Of a DNA stretch of 39,438 bases, positions 25,724 to 32,729 are shown piece after piece. Source of the stretch: Pseudorhodobacter sp. (GTDB lineage Bacteria > Pseudomonadota > Alphaproteobacteria > Rhodobacterales > Rhodobacteraceae); contig JAHEBX010000010.1 of the NCBI GenBank assembly GCA_024642045.1, positions 1 through 39,438 of the forward strand. The letters are read 5' to 3'. The stretch's first letter is position 1. Each line of letters starts with the position of its first letter. Position numbers and translations under genes: made by a program. Under the pieces are notes generated by a model. The model ran no database searches and was not told the origin of the DNA. It saw only the letters and a program-made list of their open reading frames with translations.

Positions 25724-27580
25724 CTACCCCTTGGTGCTGAAGAAATCTGCGATTGTCTGGGCCATCGCCGCCGAGACCCCCGGCACCGCCATCAGATCCG
25801 AGACGCCCGCGCGGCTCACTGCTTTGGCAGACCCAAAGTGCGCGAGCAGTGCCCGCTTGCGAACCGCGCCCACCCCGGGCACGTCATCTAAAGGGGTTGC
25901 CGAAACAGCTTTCGCCCGTTTCGCCCGATGCGCCCCGTTGGCCCATCGGTGCGCCTCGTCCCGCATGCGCTGGATAAAATACAAAACCGGATCGTTGCGC
26001 TGCAAGGCCATCACCGGCATTCCAGTGCGATAAAACTCTTCCTTGCCGGCATCGCGATCAATCCCTTTGGCGACCCCCACCATTGCGATGTCATCGACAC
26101 CCAGTTCCGCCATAATTTCGGCCACCGCCGAGACTTGCCCCGCTCCACCGTCGATCAAGAGCAGGTCCGGCCATGTTCCGCTGGTGCGCTCAGGGTCCTC
26201 TTTCAGCAGCCGCTCGAACCGGCGGGTCATCACCTCTTTCATCATGCCGAAATCGTCCGAGTTCTTGCCCGCCGCTGATTTGATGTTGAATTTGCGATAT
26301 TGCGACTTCAAGAAGCCTTCTGCCCCCGCAACGATCATTCCCCCCACGGCATCCGAGCCCTGAATATGGGCGTTATCATAAACCTCGATCCGCGTGGGGG
26401 CTGCGTCCAGATCAAAGGCCTCGGCAAGACCCGCAAGCAGTTTGTTCTGCGTCGCCCCCTCTGACATTTTGCGGGCCAAACTTTCGCGGGCATTGCGCCG
26501 CGCATTCTCAACCAGCTCCGCCTTTTCGCCCCGCTGTGGCACCGCCACCTCGACCCGCCGCCCGGCACGTTCCGACAAAAGCTCGACCAGCAGGTCCTCA
26601 TTCTCGACCGGATGGCTGAGCAGGATCAGCCGGGGCGGTTCCTTGTCGTCATAAAATTGGGCAACAAAGGCTTCGAGGATCTCGGCCTCTTCTGCGCCCG
26701 CCCCAGTGCGGGGATAAAAGTCGCGATTACCCCAGGATTGATTGGCGCGAATGAAAAAGACCTGAACGCAGGCCTGCCCACCTTCCAGATGCAGGGCGAC
26801 CACATCGGCCTCGGCCACGCCCGCGGGGTTGATCCCTTGGCTCTGCTGCACCTGAGTCAGCGCCTTGATCCGGTCGCGCAGCGCCGCTGCGCGTTCAAAT
26901 TCCAGCGCCTCAGAGGCCGTGGCCATTTCTGCCGCCAGATTTGCCTGCACGGCCGTGGTCTTGCCCTGCAAAAACCGCTCGGCGTCGGCTACCAGCTGGG
27001 CATATCCCGCCGCGTCAATCCGCCCCGTGCAAGGTGCCGCGCAGCGTTTGATCTGATACTGCAAACAGGGGCGCGTGCGGCTGTCAAACATCGCATCCGA
27101 ACAATTGCGCAGCAAAAACACCTTTTGCAGCTGGTTCAGGGTCCGGTTCACCGCGCCGGCAGAGGCAAAGGGCCCAAAATACGATCCCTTTTCACTGCGC
27201 TTACCGCGGTGTTTTTTCAACTGCGGAAAGGCGTGCTCGCGGCTGATCAGAATGTTGGGAAACGACTTGTCATCGCGCAGCAGCACGTTGTAGCGCGGCT
27301 TGAGCTGCTTGATCAGGTTCTGTTCCAGCAGCAGTGCTTCGGTTTCCGTCCGCGTGGTCAGAAACATCATCGAGGTGGTTTCCGAGATCATCCGCGCGAT
27401 GCGTCCCGAATGGCCCGAGGGCCGAGCATAGTTTGAAACCCGCGCCCGAAGATTGCGCGCCTTCCCAACGTAAAGCACTTCAGAGGCCGCATTCAGCATC
27501 CGGTAAACCCCCGGCGAGCCATCCAGCGACCGCAAATAGCCCTGAATTACGTCGTGCCCGCTTTGCGTCGTTTCACTCAT
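25724..27580 (-). CDS. uvrC: excinuclease ABC subunit C
   Basis: UvrC makes both incisions in nucleotide excision repair. It has 618 residues, the normal length. The GIY-YIG endonuclease domain lies at the N-terminus ([20 protein letters not shown]), a UVR motif for UvrB contact at about 200-235 ([18 protein letters not shown]), then the RNase H-like domain with [18 protein letters not shown] and [14 protein letters not shown], and C-terminal helix-hairpin-helix motifs ([18 protein letters not shown] and [19 protein letters not shown]). The SDR gene upstream is on the same strand but 306 bases away, so uvrC probably has its own promoter. I see no alphaproteobacterial SOS box (GAAC-N7-GAAC or GTTC-N7-GTTC) there. 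Confidence 0.97.
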   Translation of the reverse strand: MSETTQSGHDVIQGYLRSLDGSPGVYRMLNAASEVLYVGKARNLRARVSNYARPSGHSGRIARMISETTSMMFLTTRTETEALLLEQNLIKQLKPRYNVLLRDDKSFPNILISREHAFPQLKKHRGKRSEKGSYFGPFASAGAVNRTLNQLQKVFLLRNCSDAMFDSRTRPCLQYQIKRCAAPCTGRIDAAGYAQLVADAERFLQGKTTAVQANLAAEMATASEALEFERAAALRDRIKALTQVQQSQGINPAGVAEADVVALHLEGGQACVQVFFIRANQSWGNRDFYPRTGAGAEEAEILEAFVAQFYDDKEPPRLILLSHPVENEDLLVELLSERAGRRVEVAVPQRGEKAELVENARRNARESLARKMSEGATQNKLLAGLAEAFDLDAAPTRIEVYDNAHIQGSDAVGGMIVAGAEGFLKSQYRKFNIKSAAGKNSDDFGMMKEVMTRRFERLLKEDPERTSGTWPDLLLIDGGAGQVSAVAEIMAELGVDDIAMVGVAKGIDRDAGKEEFYRTGMPVMALQRNDPVLYFIQRMRDEAHRWANGAHRAKRAKAVSATPLDDVPGVGAVRKRALLAHFGSAKAVSRAGVSDLMAVPGVSAAMAQTIADFFSTKG

Positions 27581-27886
27581 GGCAGAAGCACTCTCCGAGG
27601 CGCTGATTCTGGTTGGGGCTGCAATGATAGTGGCTTGGGGGCAAGAGAAAAGCTGTCCACTGTTTCTGTGGATAACATTGCGGAAAAGATTTGAGAACCT
27701 TGGTTTTTCCCTTGTATTCAGCCCCCTTCGCAGGATTGCCTAAATTTTAGGCACATCTGTAAGAACATGTAATCGTTAACTTTTATTTTGATCAAGGGGT
27801 AAATGACTGAAAAATATAGACTTTCCTAACAGTTTCATGACGGACTTCCCGAAAGTGGACAACTTCGGGTGATTCAGGAATTTCAC
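27581..27886. other. AT-rich intergenic region upstream of uvrC
   Basis: These 306 bases have no supported gene and are clearly more AT-rich than the coding sequence around them. They hold a 17-base palindrome (27737-27753, separate entry), one perfect DnaA-box-like nonamer TGTGGATAA (27667-27675) which is also one arm of a small TCCAC/GTGGA hairpin, and several AT-rich blocks that could be promoter elements. The uvrC transcript most likely starts here. Confidence 0.5.
27737..27753. promoter_or_regulatory. 17-base perfect palindrome upstream of uvrC
   Basis: TGCCTAAATTTTAGGCA is an 8-1-8 perfect palindrome, 157 bases before the uvrC ATG. It looks like the binding site of a dimeric regulator; I do not know which. 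It is not an FNR, LexA, CtrA or NtrC consensus. Confidence 0.45.
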
Positions 27887-28666
27887 TTATTCAACACCCA
27901 GTACATCGGGGGTTTGCCAACCCAGATGCTGACCGCCATCCACGGCGATCATTTGCCCCGTTACTGCCGGAGAATCGAGGAAAAACCCCAGCGCGGCGGT
28001 GATATCGGCGGGATTTGCACCGCGTTGCAGCACGGTTGCTGCGCGTTGCCGGGCGAAGTGATCGGCGCTTTGCCGCGCGCCCTGAAGCGTGGGCCCCGGC
28101 CCGATAGCGTTGACCCTGACCTGTGGCGCGAGCGCCTGAGCTGCCGTTCGCGTCAGGGCCCAAAGCCCCATTTTGGCGAGGGTATAGCTCATGAATTCCG
28201 GTGTCAGCTTTTCAACCCGCTGGTCAATCATATTCACAACCAGGCCCAGAGCAATCCTTTCACCCAAACTATCCTTGGCCGTAGCCGGCGCTTGGGCGGC
28301 AAAGGCCTGTGTCAGCACGAAGGGCGCGCGCAGATTGCTTTCCATATGGCGATCCCAGCTTTTGCGGGTGGCTGTTCGCAACGTGTCGTATTCAAAAATA
28401 GAGGCGTTATTGACCAAGACCGTCAGCGGCCCGCCAAGCCCCTGCGCCGCCGTGGCCACCAGCTTTTCGACCTGGCTCTCGATCAACAGATCCGCGCGCA
28501 ATGATACCGCCCGCCGGCCCATCGCCTCGATTTCCGCGACGACGGCCTCGGCCTCTTTGCGGCTCGAAGCGAAATGGACCGCCACATCAAAACCGCGCCG
28601 CGCCAGATACAGCGCCATCTCACGGCCCAACCGCTTACCGCCCCCCGTCACCAGTGCCCGCATCAT
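27887..28666 (-). CDS. SDR-family oxidoreductase, pteridine-reductase-like
   Basis: An NAD(P)H-dependent short-chain dehydrogenase of 259 residues. The cofactor motif TGGGKRLG (7-14) is the TG-x3-R-x-G form typical of pteridine reductases such as PTR1 and FolM, and NNAS is at 86-89. The triad is Asp148, Tyr161 and Lys165: the usual SDR serine, 13 residues before Tyr, is Asp, exactly as in PTR1 (Asp181, Tyr194, Lys198). This supports reduction of a pterin or dihydrofolate rather than a generic alcohol, but the substrate is inferred. The C-terminal IAVDGGQHLGW is the standard SDR end. Its ATG overlaps the stop of the zinc-ribbon gene upstream as ATGA, so the two are translationally coupled. Confidence 0.88.
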   Translation of the reverse strand: MMRALVTGGGKRLGREMALYLARRGFDVAVHFASSRKEAEAVVAEIEAMGRRAVSLRADLLIESQVEKLVATAAQGLGGPLTVLVNNASIFEYDTLRTATRKSWDRHMESNLRAPFVLTQAFAAQAPATAKDSLGERIALGLVVNMIDQRVEKLTPEFMSYTLAKMGLWALTRTAAQALAPQVRVNAIGPGPTLQGARQSADHFARQRAATVLQRGANPADITAALGFFLDSPAVTGQMIAVDGGQHLGWQTPDVLGVE

Positions 28667-28851
28667 CCGCCCTTTTTACAATCGCAACCTTTTGAACCGA
28701 TGATATAGCGCCCGCAATCCTTACAGGTAGTGGGGCCCTTCATTCCAAGTTTTTTGCGCAGGTTGCGTCCGACCGAGCCGGGGAACAGCGCGTTGCCAAC
28801 CATGCCGATCGCGACCATGACGAGCAGGAAAAACAGGACGGCCTTGATCAT
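28663..28851 (-). CDS. small membrane protein with C-terminal zinc ribbon
   Basis: A protein of 62 residues without an assigned function. Residues 3-23 form one hydrophobic segment (AVLFFLLVMVAIGMVGNALF), and a basic linker follows. Four cysteines, Cys43-x2-Cys46-x9-Cys56-x-Cys58, would make a small cytoplasmic or periplasmic metal site. It starts directly after the TAG of the S49 peptidase gene, with no gap, and overlaps the SDR gene by four bases, so it is a true member of a three-gene operon. Both junctions support it as a real gene despite its size. No function is proposed. Confidence 0.8.
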   Translation of the reverse strand: MIKAVLFFLLVMVAIGMVGNALFPGSVGRNLRKKLGMKGPTTCKDCGRYIIGSKGCDCKKGG

Positions 28852-29646
28852 CTACAGGCCATAGCGTGCCCAATTCGCACGCTCCTCTACACTAGCCAGC
28901 GCCTCCTCGGCGAGGTTCAGGCCCAGGCGGCTGGCAAGGCTGCGCCTTTGGCCCAGGGGCACCAGACGCACCTTTTCCCCATAAAGACTGCGCAGCTTTG
29001 GCACGACATGGGCGACACCGTCGGCAAGCCCCAGATCGACGGCCGCTTGGCCCACCCAGATGTCGGCGTTAAACAGGTCAGCCTCGGCCAGCCGTCCGCC
29101 GCGACGTGCTTTGACATGGGCGATAAAGGCCTCGTGGATCGGCGTCTGAATGGCCTTCATCCGTTCAATGTCTTCGGGTTTTTGTGGCAGGAAAGGGTCG
29201 GCAAAGCTTTTGGATTTGCCAGCTGTGACCACCCGTCGCTCGACCCCTTGGCGCGCCATCAACTCGGGAAAACCAAACGAGGCAAAGATCACCCCGATCG
29301 AGCCAACCAAAGACGAAGCGTCAACCCATATCGCATCCGCAGCGCAGGCGAGCCAATAGCCGCCACTGGCCGCCAGATCCTCGACAAAGGCATGCACAGG
29401 CACGTCCTTTTCCTCGGCCAGTCGCCGGATACGGGCGGCAATCAGGCTTGACTGCACGGGCGAGCCACCGGGCGAGTTGATCACCAGTGCAACCGCCGTA
29501 GGCTTCATCTTGAAGGCCTTTTCGATGGTCGATGCGAGGGCCGCATCGCTCAGGCCATTGCGCCCCATGCCAATGGACCCTGACAAGCGGATCACAGGCA
29601 CTACGGGGTCTTTCTTGAGGAAGGGGATAAATCTTTTCATTCGCAT
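28852..29646 (-). CDS. S49-family serine peptidase (SppA/SohB-like)
   Basis: A peptidase of 264 residues related to signal peptide peptidase SppA. The catalytic serine is Ser94 in LAASGGYWLA. The general-base lysine is probably Lys146 in TAGKSKSFADPF, 52 residues later, the same spacing as in Bacillus SppA (Ser147, Lys199); Lys144 is the alternative. NSPGGSP (57-63) and VGSIGVI (114-120) are the other family motifs. There is no clear signal peptide or strong membrane segment, so it may act from the cytoplasmic side of the membrane. It is the first gene of an operon with the zinc-ribbon protein and the SDR. Confidence 0.9.
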   Translation of the reverse strand: MRMKRFIPFLKKDPVVPVIRLSGSIGMGRNGLSDAALASTIEKAFKMKPTAVALVINSPGGSPVQSSLIAARIRRLAEEKDVPVHAFVEDLAASGGYWLACAADAIWVDASSLVGSIGVIFASFGFPELMARQGVERRVVTAGKSKSFADPFLPQKPEDIERMKAIQTPIHEAFIAHVKARRGGRLAEADLFNADIWVGQAAVDLGLADGVAHVVPKLRSLYGEKVRLVPLGQRRSLASRLGLNLAEEALASVEERANWARYGL

Positions 29647-29770
29647 AACCTAAGCTTTCAGATGCCGACTAACAACGTCTTGTGCCTTTCTCTCAGGAGA
29701 ATTCCTACGACCCTCGCGGAAAGCAAGCCCGCGTCTTGCGCGCGCCGAATTTCCCGGCCACCCTGCCTGA

Positions 29771-30652
29771 ATGATAGACAAGTTGGAAATGTTCATTGCC
29801 CTTGCCACCGAACGCCACTTTGGGCGTGCGGCCGAGGCTTGCGGGGTGACCCAGCCCAGTCTGTCCTCGGCGATCCGTCAACTGGAGGACCAGCTTGGTG
29901 TGCAGTTGGTGTTTCGTGGATCGCGGTTTCAAGGCCTTACTCCCGAGGGGCAGCGCGTGCTGGATTGGGCGCGCCGTATCGTTGGCGACATGCGGGCGCT
30001 GCGAGACGAGATGCGCACGGTGCATTCCGGTCTGTCGGGCAACCTGCGCATCGGGGTGATTCCGACTGCGCTGCCAATGGTGGCGGATTTGACCACGCCG
30101 TTTACCGAGCGTCACCCGAATATGCGTGTGACGATCCTGTCGCGCACTTCGGTCGAGATTTTGGCCGGGATCGACAACCTCGAACTGGATGCGGGAATTA
30201 CCTATCTGGACAACGAGCCCTTGGGGCGCGTGGCGACGGTGCCGCTCTATACCGAATTTTATCGTTTCCTTTGCGCAGCAACCTCGCCACTTGCGACCCG
30301 CGGTCGGATCACTTGGTCAGAGCTTGCCGCCGAGCCACTCTGCTTGCTGACCTCTGATATGCAAAATCGCCGTATCGTGAACACACACCTCGCCGATGCC
30401 GGGGCGCGGGTTGCGGCTACGGTCGAAAGCAACTCGACCATCGCGCTGATCGCGCATGTGAAGTCGGGCCGGTGGTCCTCGGTTGTGCCGATGAAGCTGG
30501 CGCAGATGTTCACAGGCTCGGGCGATGTCGTTGCGATTCCGCTGGTTGAACCAGAGGCCGAGCATTTGGTCGGGCTGATCACCGCAAAACGAGATCCGCA
30601 AACCCCAGTGTTGCAGGCGTTGATGGACGAGGCCGCGCGGATCAATCGATAG
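29771..30652 (+). CDS. fdsR: LysR-type regulator, probable formate dehydrogenase regulator FdsR
   Basis: A transcription regulator of 293 residues, the family's usual length. The winged helix-turn-helix is at residues 1-60 (RHFGRAAEACGVTQPSLSSA, then IRQLEDQLGVQLVFRGSR), followed by the two-lobe effector-binding domain from about residue 90 (LRIGVIPTALPMVADL). It lies 86 bases upstream of fdsG on the same strand, and that gap carries palindromes suited to a LysR protein. In Cupriavidus a LysR protein, FdsR, controls fds; the name here rests on position and family only. It is divergent from the S49 peptidase operon, 124 bases away. Confidence 0.85.
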   Translation: MIDKLEMFIALATERHFGRAAEACGVTQPSLSSAIRQLEDQLGVQLVFRGSRFQGLTPEGQRVLDWARRIVGDMRALRDEMRTVHSGLSGNLRIGVIPTALPMVADLTTPFTERHPNMRVTILSRTSVEILAGIDNLELDAGITYLDNEPLGRVATVPLYTEFYRFLCAATSPLATRGRITWSELAAEPLCLLTSDMQNRRIVNTHLADAGARVAATVESNSTIALIAHVKSGRWSSVVPMKLAQMFTGSGDVVAIPLVEPEAEHLVGLITAKRDPQTPVLQALMDEAARINR

Positions 30653-30674
30653 CCTGCGCCTATCAACTGACGGG

Positions 30675-30712
30675 AAATCAATATTGATTTCTCTATCAAT
30701 TGGGGTATTGAG
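30675..30712 (+). promoter_or_regulatory. repeated ATCAAT dyads upstream of fdsG, candidate LysR operator
   Basis: AAATCAATATTGATTT (30675-30690) is a perfect 16-base palindrome. A second, imperfect dyad ATCAAT-N6-ATTGAG lies at 30695-30712, and another TATCAA starts at 30661. Repeated half-sites on one face of the DNA in front of the operon suit a LysR tetramer. The link to the neighbouring regulator is inference. Confidence 0.5.
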
Positions 30713-30738
30713 CAGCCAAGCAATCAAAGGGTCGCCAC

Positions 30739-31206
30739 ATGCTTGATTCCGCCGACATCGCCACCAGAGTTGAGGAAATCCTCAATGTCCACAAAGGGAT
30801 GGAGGGCGCCCTGCTGCCGATCCTGCATGCGGTTCAGGCAGATTTCGGCTTTGTTCCGCCCGAAGCTCTGCCGATCATTGCCAAAGATCTGAACATCTCC
30901 AAGGCCGAGGCGCATGGCGTGATGAGTTTTTATCACGATTTTCGCGAAAAACCGGCAGGGCGCCATGTGTTGAAGCTGTGCCGCGCCGAGGCCTGTCAGG
31001 CCATGGGCGGCGACCGTGTGGCGGCGCATGCACAAAAGGCTCTGGGCGTGGACTGGCACGAAACCACCGCTGACGGCGCGGTCACACTTGACCCGATCTT
31101 TTGCCTCGGCCTTTGTGCCTGCGGTCCGGCGGCGATGCTGGATGGCAAGCTGATCGGTCGCATCGACGAGGCCCGCATCGACGCCATTATCGGGGACATC
31201 AAATGA
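30739..31206 (+). CDS. fdsG: NAD-dependent formate dehydrogenase gamma subunit
   Basis: The NuoE-like subunit of soluble formate dehydrogenase, 155 residues. It carries one [2Fe-2S] cluster bound by Cys81 and Cys86 (CRAEAC) and Cys122 and Cys126 (CLGLC), the thioredoxin-like ferredoxin pattern of NuoE. ADFGFVPPEALPIIA and EAHGVMSFYHDF are the conserved N-terminal helical motifs. It passes electrons within the diaphorase part of the enzyme. AAAGGG precedes the ATG. Its stop overlaps the fdsB start as ATGA. First gene of fdsG-fdsB-fdsA-fdhD-fdsD. Confidence 0.96.
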   Translation: MLDSADIATRVEEILNVHKGMEGALLPILHAVQADFGFVPPEALPIIAKDLNISKAEAHGVMSFYHDFREKPAGRHVLKLCRAEACQAMGGDRVAAHAQKALGVDWHETTADGAVTLDPIFCLGLCACGPAAMLDGKLIGRIDEARIDAIIGDIK

Positions 31207-32729
31207 AAATCTATCTTCCCCTCGATTCCGCCGCCGTTGCCCTTGGTGCCGACGAAATTGCCCACGCGATTGGCGTTCACGCCAGATCTAAGGGCGTTGC
31301 ACTCGACCTGGTTCGCAATGGCTCGCGCGGGATGGTGTTCCTGGAGCCGATGGCCGAAGTGGAAACGCCTGCGGGGCGTATGGCTTTCGGCCCACTGACG
31401 CCGGCCGATGTGCCTGCGCTGTTTGGCGATCTGGCGGCTCATCCCAAGGCGCTTGGGTTGATTGATGATCTGCCCTGGATGAAGGCGCAGACCCGCCTGA
31501 CCTTTGCGCGGTGCGGCGTGATCGACCCGCTGTCGATCGACGACTATCGTGCGCAGGGTGGCTTTGTGGGTCTCAAGCGCGCTTTGGCGATGAGCAAGGC
31601 CGAGATCGTGGCCGAGGTAACGAACTCGGGCCTGCGCGGTCGCGGCGGCGCAGGCTTTCCGACGGGAATCAAATGGAAAACCGTTTCCGAGGCAGAGGCC
31701 GACCGTAAATACATCGTCTGCAATGCCGATGAGGGCGACTCTGCGACCTTTGCCGACCGCATGCTGATGGAGGGTGATCCGCTGACCCTGATCGAGGGTA
31801 TGGTGATCGCGGGTTTGGCGACGGGCGCGACCAAAGGGTTTGTGTATATTCGTTCGGAATACCCGATCGCAATTGATGTGATGCAAAAGGCTGTGGTCCT
31901 TGCTCGCGACGAAGGCGTGCTTGGGGCCTCGGTGCTGGGGTCCGCGCATGCCTTTGACATGGAAATCCGTGTCGGGGCGGGGGCCTATGTCTGCGGCGAA
32001 GAGACCAGCCTGCTGAACAGCCTTGAAGGTAAGCGCGGCGTCGTGCGCGCCAAGCCGCCACTGCCAGCCTTGCAGGGGTTCATGGGCAAACCCACGGTGG
32101 TCAACAACGTGATCTCGCTGGCATCCGTGCCGGTGATTTTTGAAAAGGGTGCCGAGCATTACAAGACCTTTGGTCTTGGCCGCTCGCGCGGAACCATTCC
32201 GCTGCAAATCGCCGGAAACGTGAAACACGGTGGCCTCTACGAGATCGCCTTCGGCCTCTCACTGGGTGAAATCGTTGACAAAATCGCCGGCGGCACTGCC
32301 TCTGGCCGCCCGGTCAAAGCGGTTCAGGTCGGCGGCCCGTTGGGGGCCTATTTCCCACGTGCGCTGTTCGATACGCCCTTTGGCTACGAAGAGTTTGCAG
32401 GCAAAGACGGCTTGATCGGCCACGCAGGTCTGACCGTTTTCGACGACACGGCAGATATGCTCAAACAAGCTCGTTTTGCGATGGAATTTTGCGCAATCGA
32501 GTCCTGCGGTAAATGCACGCCCTGCCGTTTGGGGGCTGTGCGCGGCACCGAAACCATTGATCGGATTGCCCGGGGCGATGCCGCTGCAATCCCGCTGCTG
32601 ACCGATCTGTGCAACACCATGAAGGCAGGGTCACTCTGTGCCCTTGGCGGGTTCACACCCTATCCCGTTATGTCCGCCCTTTCCCATTTTCCCGATGACT
32701 TCAACGCCATGAAGGAAGCCGCCGAATGA
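31203..32729 (+). CDS. fdsB: NAD-dependent formate dehydrogenase beta subunit
   Basis: The NuoF-like subunit, 508 residues, where NAD+ is reduced. It binds FMN and NAD through RGRGGAGFPTGIKWK (146-158), CNADEGDSATFADR (173-186) and GAGAYVCGEETSLL (258-271). The [4Fe-4S] cluster is held by Cys435, Cys438 and Cys441 (ESCGKCTPCR) and Cys479 (SLCALGG). The first 120 residues before the NuoF core are an extra domain found in FdsB proteins. The ATG at 31203 overlaps the fdsG stop by four bases, which fixes the start; the frame is open further upstream inside fdsG, but that part is not conserved. Its own stop overlaps fdsA as ATGA. Confidence 0.96.
   Translation: MKIYLPLDSAAVALGADEIAHAIGVHARSKGVALDLVRNGSRGMVFLEPMAEVETPAGRMAFGPLTPADVPALFGDLAAHPKALGLIDDLPWMKAQTRLTFARCGVIDPLSIDDYRAQGGFVGLKRALAMSKAEIVAEVTNSGLRGRGGAGFPTGIKWKTVSEAEADRKYIVCNADEGDSATFADRMLMEGDPLTLIEGMVIAGLATGATKGFVYIRSEYPIAIDVMQKAVVLARDEGVLGASVLGSAHAFDMEIRVGAGAYVCGEETSLLNSLEGKRGVVRAKPPLPALQGFMGKPTVVNNVISLASVPVIFEKGAEHYKTFGLGRSRGTIPLQIAGNVKHGGLYEIAFGLSLGEIVDKIAGGTASGRPVKAVQVGGPLGAYFPRALFDTPFGYEEFAGKDGLIGHAGLTVFDDTADMLKQARFAMEFCAIESCGKCTPCRLGAVRGTETIDRIARGDAAAIPLLTDLCNTMKAGSLCALGGFTPYPVMSALSHFPDDFNAMKEAAE

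Noticed and set aside
27667-27675. Perfect DnaA-box-like TGTGGATAA as a sign of a replication origin
   Set aside because: It is a single box, with only one weaker neighbour (near 27855), and dnaA, dnaN, hemE or parAB genes are absent. A 9-mer can occur by chance.
27775-27800. TTTTGATCAAGG as a possible FNR site
   Set aside because: The FNR consensus needs TTGAT-N4-ATCAA; here the two halves run together without the spacer.
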